From NCBI GenBank assembly GCA_943788245.1, contig CALSPN010000014.1:1-51306 (forward strand): DNA of 51,306 nucleotides, written 5' to 3'. Shown here one piece after another: positions 45,921 through 51,306 of this stretch. Below the pieces are notes generated by a model. It saw nothing but the letters and a program-made list of their open reading frames with translations, was not told the DNA's origin and ran no database searches. Positions within the stretch are counted from its first letter, which is position 1; each line of letters begins with the position of its first letter. The translations under genes and the position numbers were made by a program. The DNA comes from an uncultured Verrucomicrobiae bacterium (lineage in GTDB: Bacteria; Verrucomicrobiota; Verrucomicrobiia; Limisphaerales; AAA164-E04).

Positions 45921-47429
45921 ATGAAAAATTATTCGTCTATGATTAAATTTGGCAGTGGCTTACTTATTGGGGCTATCGGTTGGGTGCTGTTTTCGGGTTC
46001 AACTTCGAGTATTGCCGAAGATATTCAACCCCCGGAGCTGGATATTGATACAGCTCCCTTGACCCGAGAAATCAAGATCGCCACCAGTTTTGCGACCGTT
46101 GTCAAAAAGGCTTCGCCAAGTGTGGTATCCATTCAAGTGATCCAGAAAACTTCCATGTCGCAACCTCCTTTTGGGGGTGACTCAAGTATGGATTCCTTTC
46201 GTAGATTCTTCTCCCCAGACGCACCTGGTCAACCCCGAAGCCAGCAAGCACCCGAAAGGCGCGTTCAAGGCGGTGGGTCAGGCGTGATTGTGTCCGAAGA
46301 TGGGTTCATCCTGACTAATAATCATGTCATTGATGGAGCAGAATCCATCACTGTCTTACTGAGTGATGATCAGACTAAGTATGAAGCGGAGGTCCTCGGT
46401 GGAGACAAACACTCTGACCTTGCAGTCATTAAAATTAAAGCAGACAACCTGGATCCAATCACTCTTTCAGACAGTAACCAGCTGGAAGTGGGAGACATTG
46501 TCCTTGCGATGGGAAGTCCCTTCGGTTTGTCGCAATCTGTCACCATGGGTATTGTCAGCGCCACTGGACGCGCTGGACTTCAGATGATGGATATCGAAAA
46601 TTTCATCCAAACCGACGCATCCATCAACCCCGGGAATTCGGGTGGCGCCCTGTTGGATGCTCAAGGTCGTTTGGTTGGTATCAACACATTGATCGTGAGT
46701 CGCTCTGGCGGGAATCAGGGAATTGGATTTGCTATTCCTGTGAACATGGCTCGAAGGGTCATGGAACAAATTGTGACTTTTGGCGATATCAAACGCGGAT
46801 TGCTGGGCATCAGCATGCAGGAAATGACTGAATCCATGGCGCTTCAGTTCGGTCTTGAAGAAACAACAGGGGTGCTGGTAAGCGAATCCAGCATTGGCGG
46901 TCCAGCTGACAAAGCCGGCATTGAGGCAGGCGATGTCATTTTAAAATTCAATGATACCAAAGTGCGCGGTTTGACGCATCTTAAACTCCTGGTAGTTGAG
47001 ACAAGACCGGGAGTAGAAGTCGAGATGACTGTCTTCCGCCGTGGAGAATCGCGCGTCTTGAGTGTTGAAATCGGGGCTTTGCCCACCGACGGATACATGG
47101 CTCTGATGAAAAATTGGAGAGGTGAAGAAGAAGCTGATAGTGGCACGGTTCTTCAAGGAGTAGCAGTTTCCAATCTGACACCTCAACTGCGAGAGCAATT
47201 CGGGATCAGGCAAAACATGAGCGGGGCTTTGATTACCGAGGTAGATGCCGACTCGAAAGCACATGCTGAAGGATTGCGAGCAGGTCATATCATTCTGCAG
47301 ATGGAGCATAACACTGTATCTGATGCTCAAGATGTGATCGATATTGCAAGGGGGATCAAAGGCGAATCCATCTTGCTGCATGTATGGACTCGCAACGGTG
47401 CCCGCTTCATGGTTGTCCCTGTGGATTGA
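45921..47429 (+). CDS. degQ: Do-like periplasmic serine protease (HtrA/DegQ family)
   Basis: 502 residues. An N-terminal signal or anchor (IKFGSGLLIGAIGWVLFSGS) is followed by the trypsin-like domain with the triad His in ILTNNHVIDG (near residue 135), Asp in KHSDLAVIKIK and Ser in DASINPGNSGGALLD (near residue 240). Two PDZ domains follow (QFGLEETTGVLVSESS and QFGIRQNMSGALITEV). It degrades or refolds misfolded envelope proteins. The name degQ is by family only; DegP cannot be excluded. It follows hsp20 but is separated by a terminator, so it likely has its own promoter. Confidence 0.94.
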   Translation: MKNYSSMIKFGSGLLIGAIGWVLFSGSTSSIAEDIQPPELDIDTAPLTREIKIATSFATVVKKASPSVVSIQVIQKTSMSQPPFGGDSSMDSFRRFFSPDAPGQPRSQQAPERRVQGGGSGVIVSEDGFILTNNHVIDGAESITVLLSDDQTKYEAEVLGGDKHSDLAVIKIKADNLDPITLSDSNQLEVGDIVLAMGSPFGLSQSVTMGIVSATGRAGLQMMDIENFIQTDASINPGNSGGALLDAQGRLVGINTLIVSRSGGNQGIGFAIPVNMARRVMEQIVTFGDIKRGLLGISMQEMTESMALQFGLEETTGVLVSESSIGGPADKAGIEAGDVILKFNDTKVRGLTHLKLLVVETRPGVEVEMTVFRRGESRVLSVEIGALPTDGYMALMKNWRGEEEADSGTVLQGVAVSNLTPQLREQFGIRQNMSGALITEVDADSKAHAEGLRAGHIILQMEHNTVSDAQDVIDIARGIKGESILLHVWTRNGARFMVVPVD

Positions 47430-47576
47430 TATTATGCTCCAGCTCAAGGACATTGGCCTCTGCTCTTGCATGGCTCGAGAGCAAATCCCTTTCTTGCGGA
47501 ATCATGGTTTTGAAATAGTTATTCATTCTCAAATTCGTTGCTTGCAGACAAGCTCGGGATTGGTGATTTTCTAACC

Positions 47577-48192
47577 ATGTTTACGGGTATCGTAGCGGAA
47601 ACAGGTTTAACCTTGCAGGTGAATGAAACAGGCAAGGGCATTCGTCTTGAAATCCAAGCGGAGCACACTTCGTGTGAACTTCGATTGGGCGACAGCATCG
47701 CCGTTAATGGATGTTGCCTCACTGCTGTTGAAATTTCCGAACCTGATGCAAAAAAAAAGCGACGAATCTCATTGGACCTGCTCAAGGAAACATGGGATGT
47801 GACGCAATCTACATACCGTTGGCCCCGGTAGCTTGCTGAACCTCGAGCGCCCCTTGAGTTTCAACGGCAGTCTTGATGGACATTTCGTGACAGGCCATGT
47901 CGATGGTGTCGGGAAAGTGCTGAAATGGGAACAGCATGGGGGGGACTGGCTGCTTGAAATACAGCCCCCGGAAGAGCTCATGCATTTATTGGTGCACAAG
48001 GGATCCGTTGCCCTGGATGGTATCAGTCTGACCGTGGCCAAAGTGTTGGCTCAAAGTTTTCAGGTCTGGATCATTCCGCATACCTATCAGGTGACCAATC
48101 TCCACACAAGAAAACCAGGTAGTCTGATCAACATTGAAACTGATTTACTTGGGAAATATGTCGAGCGATTCATTCAGGCTCGTAAGATCTGA
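47577..48192 (+). CDS. ribE: Riboflavin synthase alpha chain, one +1 frameshift
   Basis: Makes riboflavin from two molecules of 6,7-dimethyl-8-ribityllumazine. ATG 47577 begins the hallmark MFTGIVAETG. The first lumazine-binding barrel has LGDSIAVNGCCLTAV and ends WDVT; the frame then stops at 47829-47831. The second part continues in another frame with NLERPLSFNGSLDGHFVTGHVDGVG, LVHKGSVALDGISLTVA and TDLLGKYVER. Removing one base at 47803-47805 joins them as DVTNLHTVGPGSLLNLE and gives 204 residues, the family size. Riboflavin synthase is normally essential, so a sequencing insertion is more likely than a real break. The frame is open from 47538. No other rib gene is visible here. Confidence 0.88.
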
Positions 48193-48476
48193 ATCGAAGG
48201 GAATTCAGATCCATGTGGATGGGTTAAAACGAAAACTGATTCAGCTTTGAGTCACCGAATTGCAGACAAGCCGAAGGAAATAGCTCCATCAAAGCTATGT
48301 GTAGGATTGAGTTGAACTCATGGTCGATTTCACGAGTCTTCTCAGCTTCGTTTTATCTTGGTAATAACGATCAAAATCCTTCCAGAGGAGTGAATGCAAG
48401 AAAGCCGCTCGAAGAACGATATTTTCCTTGCTTAAGGCTTCAAAACCGAGTTCATTATGACCACGTCGTTCAGTGC

Positions 48477-48569
48477 GGAGAGATGGCTGAGTGGTCGAAA
48501 GCACCGGTTTGCTAAACCGACGTACGGGGATAACTCGTACCGCGGGTTCAAATCCCGCTCTCTCCGCCA
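48477..48569 (+). tRNA. tRNA-Ser (anticodon GCU), CCA encoded
   Basis: The seven-base acceptor stem GGAGAGA (48477-48483) pairs with TCTCTCC (48559-48565), followed by discriminator G and encoded CCA. The D-loop has GCTGAGTGGTCGAAAGC, the anticodon GCT is at 48511-48513, a long variable arm (GTACGGGGATAACTCGTAC) marks class II, and the T arm is CGGGTTCAAATCCCG. It is the apparent integration site of the element that starts just downstream. Confidence 0.97.
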
Positions 48570-48626
48570 CTTCAACTACTTACATAAATCCTTCCCAGCC
48601 ACCCCGGGAATGGTTCGTCTTGATTC

Positions 48627-48648
48627 TATGACACATTTATGACACTTT
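48627..48648 (+). repeat. Direct repeat TATGACAC between tRNA-Ser and the integrase gene
   Basis: TATGACAC occurs twice with an 11-bp period (near 48628-48635 and 48639-48646), about one helical turn apart, right before the integrase start. Same-face spacing is what a recombination accessory or repressor site would have. Unproven. Confidence 0.4.
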
Positions 48649-48654
48649 TTGAGT

Positions 48655-49890
48655 ATGAAGGCGTCTCAAACTGCCAGAAAACACCCTCGATTGCGCAATT
48701 CCAAGTGGCCCAGAGTTGTCACCGCAGGTAGCGTCAAAGTCAAAATTTATCGCATTTCCCCCAAAGAGGGTACCCCATTTTACCAGATCGCTGACTATTC
48801 ACTCGGCCGGCGACGCCTTCGTTCCGTTGCTTCGGAAACATCAGCCCTGGATCAGGCCCGCCAACTGGCGGCCAAGATGGCAAGAGGAGAGGTCGGGGCA
48901 GCGCAACTTACCCATCAGCAAGCAGCAAGTTACGCACGTGCCATCGATAGCCTTGAAACCACTGGAGACCCGATTGAACTTGCTGCTGCAAGGTATGCCG
49001 AAGCGGTTTCGCAGCTCGGTGGCCAAAGCAGTTTGCTTCTTCATGCCGTCAGGGATTACGTCAGACGTCATCCAACTCGACTCTCTGAAAAAAGCGTCAC
49101 AGAAGTTATAGGTGAGCTGCTTGAGGTTAAAAAGACCCGAGGCAGTAGTGAGCGGTATCTGCAGGATCTGGGAAGTCGCCTCAAGAGATTTGCTGGAGCC
49201 TTTCAAACCCCTATCTCCAATGTTGTGCGCGCTGACATACAGTCATGGCTCGATAGTCTGCCAGTTGGACCTCAATCCTATCGAAACTACCGAAGGGTTC
49301 TACACACCTTTTTTGAGTTCTCTCTGGCACGTCAGTATGTCTTTGACAATCCGGTAGAAGGCATTGAACAACCCTTAGTGCGTCAAGGTGACAAGGCAAT
49401 TTACACGCCCGCAGAAATGCGGGGGCTCATCAAGGCATCCACAGAAGACTTTCTGCCTTTTTTGGCGATCGGAGGGTTTGCTGGGCTAAGGAGCAACGAA
49501 ATTGAGCGCCTCCAATGGGAGGATATCAGGGATGGATTCATTACTATCAGCGCAGGCAAGGCAAAGACAGGCAGCCGGCGTATTGTTCCCATTCAAGAAA
49601 ACCTCGCAAATCTTATTCTCCCTCATGCTCGGAAAATTGGTAAGGTTTGGCCGGGGAACCACAACAAGCTTTCTAATACTTTGAAAAAAGTCGCGAGCAA
49701 AGCTGGTCTCAAATGGAAGCCCAACGCGCTACGACACTCATATGCCAGTTATCGCCTGGCGCTGATCAAAAATGAAGCTCAAGTGGCACATGAACTTGGT
49801 AATTCCGCAGCTATTGTTCATAGGCACTACAAGGAACTGGTAAATCAACAATCGGCTTCGGATTGGTTTTCGATTTCCAGTTCGACTTGA
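48655..49890 (+). CDS. int: Tyrosine-type site-specific recombinase (integrase) next to tRNA-Ser
   Basis: About 411 residues from ATG 48655 (TTG 48649 is also in frame). An N-terminal arm-type region (VKVKIYRISPKEGTPFYQIAD, GRRRLRSV) is followed by a SAM-like core-binding domain (about residues 130-240) and a catalytic domain. Visible catalytic residues are Arg (near 278) in GGFAGLRSNEIERLQWED, Lys in GKAKTGSRR, Arg in NALRHSYASY and Tyr in HRHYKELV. Two usual histidines are replaced by asparagine: HxxR is NxxR (PNALRHS) and the later H/W position is in LGNSAAIVH. I recall this pattern as frequent in integrases of PVC bacteria. It lies 85 bp past the tRNA 3' end in the same direction. Confidence 0.92.
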   Translation: MKASQTARKHPRLRNSKWPRVVTAGSVKVKIYRISPKEGTPFYQIADYSLGRRRLRSVASETSALDQARQLAAKMARGEVGAAQLTHQQAASYARAIDSLETTGDPIELAAARYAEAVSQLGGQSSLLLHAVRDYVRRHPTRLSEKSVTEVIGELLEVKKTRGSSERYLQDLGSRLKRFAGAFQTPISNVVRADIQSWLDSLPVGPQSYRNYRRVLHTFFEFSLARQYVFDNPVEGIEQPLVRQGDKAIYTPAEMRGLIKASTEDFLPFLAIGGFAGLRSNEIERLQWEDIRDGFITISAGKAKTGSRRIVPIQENLANLILPHARKIGKVWPGNHNKLSNTLKKVASKAGLKWKPNALRHSYASYRLALIKNEAQVAHELGNSAAIVHRHYKELVNQQSASDWFSISSST

Positions 49891-49928
49891 AACAGTTCTG
49901 AAAAGAGTAAAAAAATCAAGGCTAGGGC

Positions 49929-50624
49929 ATGGAAAGTCAAAAGAAAAAACAGAGTCGTTGTGCCGAACCAAAATCCAAAGTAAGCGTAAGCCAGCGGATT
50001 TCGAAGGAAGCTCGGGAAATTGCCGGTGATGATAAATATCAGGAGGCATATGTGACCCAGAGTCACAGGTTTTCAGGAAAAGACCTGTTGGTGCCATATC
50101 CCGCGACAGCAGAGCTGGCTCAGATTACTGCCAGCCTCTTGGCTTCCAGCAAGTCCTGCGCAGAACAGGATTATGATCAATTGTCTAAGATGGCTTTTAA
50201 GATTTGGGAGGCCTCTGCGCGTACGATTGAAGATCGTAAGTTATCCTTCAAAGAAGGGTTTTGTGATCAGAGTGAAAAAGAACTTTGGCTTGCTTTGCTC
50301 AATGCTCCAAAGCCAGAAGCTTTTCCTGTCAAACTCGACGAAATGTTAAAACGAGTGACAAAACAAGTTCCGGCTTCAAGAATGAAGTCCTTCCGAGATT
50401 TTTTAAGAGATTCGAAAAAACTGGATGATTTCGGTAACCCGATAAGCAACTACTCGGAAGGCGAAGTGCTGGAAATAATCAAGAGGCACAGCTCGATTAC
50501 GAGCCAGGTGCAATATCTTTCCATTGGTCGTGCATTTCATGTTTGGCTCAAAGAGGTCAGGCCAAGGAAGCAAGCCAAAAAAGCTGCAAATACTAGCTGG
50601 AAAAAGAGAAAATCAGGTGCTTGA
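49929..50624 (+). CDS. Hypothetical protein of the tRNA-Ser element
   Basis: 231 residues, no family recognised. Both ends are basic (SQKKKQSRCAEPKSKVSVSQ; RPRKQAKKAANTSWKKRKSGA), and the middle is mostly helical with little hydrophobic core at the start and a helix-rich part from about residue 70 to 205 (YDQLSKMAFKIWEASARTIED, LDEMLKRVTKQVPASRMKSFRDFLRDSKK). Such a basic, soluble, helical protein is compatible with DNA or RNA binding, but nothing more can be said. It lies 38 bp after the integrase on the same strand and 207 bp before the HTH gene. Confidence 0.75.
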   Translation: MESQKKKQSRCAEPKSKVSVSQRISKEAREIAGDDKYQEAYVTQSHRFSGKDLLVPYPATAELAQITASLLASSKSCAEQDYDQLSKMAFKIWEASARTIEDRKLSFKEGFCDQSEKELWLALLNAPKPEAFPVKLDEMLKRVTKQVPASRMKSFRDFLRDSKKLDDFGNPISNYSEGEVLEIIKRHSSITSQVQYLSIGRAFHVWLKEVRPRKQAKKAANTSWKKRKSGA

Positions 50625-50768
50625 ATTTTTAGTTTGTAAAAAAACAAAAAAAAAGTTTGAAAGGCTTTTGGTAATCAAAAACTGATTTCAGCATGGCTCT
50701 CATTAACTCTGAGCATGGTGAAAGCACCTGATGAGCATCGGGAAAACATATTGCGGCAGGCATCATTA

Positions 50769-50796
50769 CCCCTTTTAGCATGCCTATGCAAAGGGG
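50769..50796 (+). repeat. Inverted repeat (hairpin) upstream of the HTH gene
   Basis: CCCCTTTTAGCAT and ATGCAAAGGGG pair with one small bulge around a four-base loop, ending 35 nt before ATG 50832. No U-tract follows, so it is not a standard terminator. It may be an operator or leader hairpin of the excisionase-like gene. Confidence 0.45.
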
Positions 50797-50831
50797 CTTC
50801 ACAAAAACGTCCATGATAGCTTTATAGCGTC

Positions 50832-51044
50832 ATGAAAAAAGACGAACAAATTCAAATCGACCAGGCTTACATTACCAAAAATCAGCTAGCTTGCTTACTT
50901 CAGCTTACAACTCGAACCATCGACAGACTCATGGCTCGGGGGCTTCCGCATTATAAAATAGGTAATCAACGCTGTCGCTACAAAGTTCACGAGATCGAGC
51001 AGTGGCTGCGGGCTAATTGTAAAGTCGTTCGTAGATCCTATTGA
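50832..51044 (+). CDS. Excisionase-like HTH protein (MerR-type HTH_17 / AlpA-like)
   Basis: 70 residues. A winged helix-turn-helix of the excisionase family: ITKNQLACLLQLTTRTIDRLMARGLPHYKIGNQRCRYKVHEIEQWL. The pattern L-x-x-x-x-x-V/I-D-R-x-x-x-x-G-x-x-x-x-K-I-G-x-x-x-R-x-x-x-x-E-I-x-x-W-L is the classic signature of these DNA-binding proteins. In an integrase element such a protein either assists excision or activates element genes. Located in the element downstream of the unknown gene. Confidence 0.88.
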   Translation: MKKDEQIQIDQAYITKNQLACLLQLTTRTIDRLMARGLPHYKIGNQRCRYKVHEIEQWLRANCKVVRRSY

Positions 51045-51090
51045 GCGAACCTTTGGGTCTCTGAATTTTAAGTGATTTTGCTCTCAGTCA

Positions 51091-51225
51091 TTGAGAGGTT
51101 TCATCAACTCGGAGACTTATGAAGCCTTAACCTATCAGAGGCAAAAGACCATCAACCGCTCCAAACAGATCATGAGTGATATGAAAATTATCCGTGGTAA
51201 CCAATTCTATTGCACTTCCCAATGA
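51091..51225 (+). CDS. Possible small ORF before the edge gene
   Basis: An open frame of 44 codons from TTG 51091 to TGA 51223-51225 (FINSETYEALTYQRQKTINR and onward). Its stop overlaps the next ATG as ATGA, as in coupled genes. No ribosome-binding site and no known family, so it could be spurious. Confidence 0.25.
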   Translation: MRGFINSETYEALTYQRQKTINRSKQIMSDMKIIRGNQFYCTSQ

Positions 51226-51306
51226 ATATTCAATCAGAGAGAGACTCCGAGCCGTATCTTTACATTTGGAAATCCATGCCGGGCGAAACCAAGCTTCAAG
51301 TCCATG
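51222..51306 (+). CDS. Start of a gene cut by the window edge
   Basis: ATG 51222 opens a frame that runs to the last base: MNIQSERDSEPYLYIWKSMP and onward, 28 codons. The ATGA overlap with the preceding small frame supports it. Too short to classify; replication or ATPase genes are common at this position in integrative elements, but that is a guess. Confidence 0.35.
   Translation, partial: MNIQSERDSEPYLYIWKSMPGETKLQVH

Noticed and set aside
48295..48570. Minus-strand ORF across the tRNA-Ser gene (starts MAERAGFEPA)
   Set aside because: This is the well-known false protein read from the reverse strand of a tRNA-Ser gene; the tRNA explains the sequence.
48477..51306. A complete prophage or defence system
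   Set aside because: Only an integrase, an unknown protein and an HTH gene are visible; no phage structural or known defence genes appear before the edge.

Overview
The window looks like chromosomal DNA of a Verrucomicrobiota (PVC superphylum) bacterium, possibly Opitutae-like. The evidence is gene content only: a DUF1501 + PSCyt1/DUF1549/DUF1553 operon, a PVC-type heme-binding dehydrogenase with HEAT-like repeats, a TIGR03790-family protein, a PqaA-like protein and a Bat/MoxR/von Willebrand operon. GC content appears moderate. No rRNA and no CRISPR array is visible. One tRNA gene (tRNA-Ser, GCU) is present.

Layout. 1-1.3 kb: argA (minus), split by one extra base. 1.5-5.1 kb: three plus-strand genes (GDPD phosphodiesterase, NagB-like isomerase, PqaA-like hydrolase). 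5.2-8.6 kb: minus-strand pair of an SDR oxidoreductase and a large cytochrome-c dehydrogenase-like protein. 9.3-9.7 kb: DUF2934 protein with a histone-H1-like tail, between two terminators. 9.9-14.6 kb: DUF1549/1553 cytochrome protein plus DUF1501 protein, together carrying twelve single-base frameshifts. 14.8-17.3 kb: TIGR03790 protein (one frameshift) and an MBL-fold hydrolase. 17.4-23.1 kb: recN, a minus-strand beta-propeller/cytochrome protein, and a divergent OmpR/histidine kinase pair. 23.3-33.6 kb: zinc-ribbon coiled-coil protein, M48 lipoprotein protease, then an eight-gene Bat operon (moxR, DUF58, DUF4381-like, two VWA proteins, TPR protein, BatD, TPR protein). 33.7-37.1 kb: PNPOx-like protein, GT9 glycosyltransferase, membrane protein, miaB. 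37.6-42.1 kb: sulfotransferase and epimerase convergent with an RND/MMPL exporter. 42.1-44.9 kb: aldolase, RraA-like aldolase and lactonase operon. 45.3-48.2 kb: hsp20, htrA/degQ and riboflavin synthase (one frameshift). 48.5 kb to the end: tRNA-Ser with a tyrosine integrase 85 bp downstream, an unrecognised protein, an excisionase-like HTH protein and a gene cut by the window edge. This is the integrase-proximal end of a tRNA-targeted integrative element.

How the genes work together. The Bat operon probably builds an envelope complex (MoxR ATPase, membrane VWA proteins, periplasmic BatD and TPR proteins). M48, Hsp20 and HtrA add proteostasis functions. The 42-45 kb operon looks like catabolism of a sugar acid or lactone. 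The most notable general observation is that all fifteen frameshifts I can place are single extra bases, mostly in short homopolymers, and twelve of them fall inside one 4.7-kb operon. The least explained part, and the only place I see room for a new system, is the element entering at tRNA-Ser. The window holds only its first 2.7 kb, so I cannot claim a system there.
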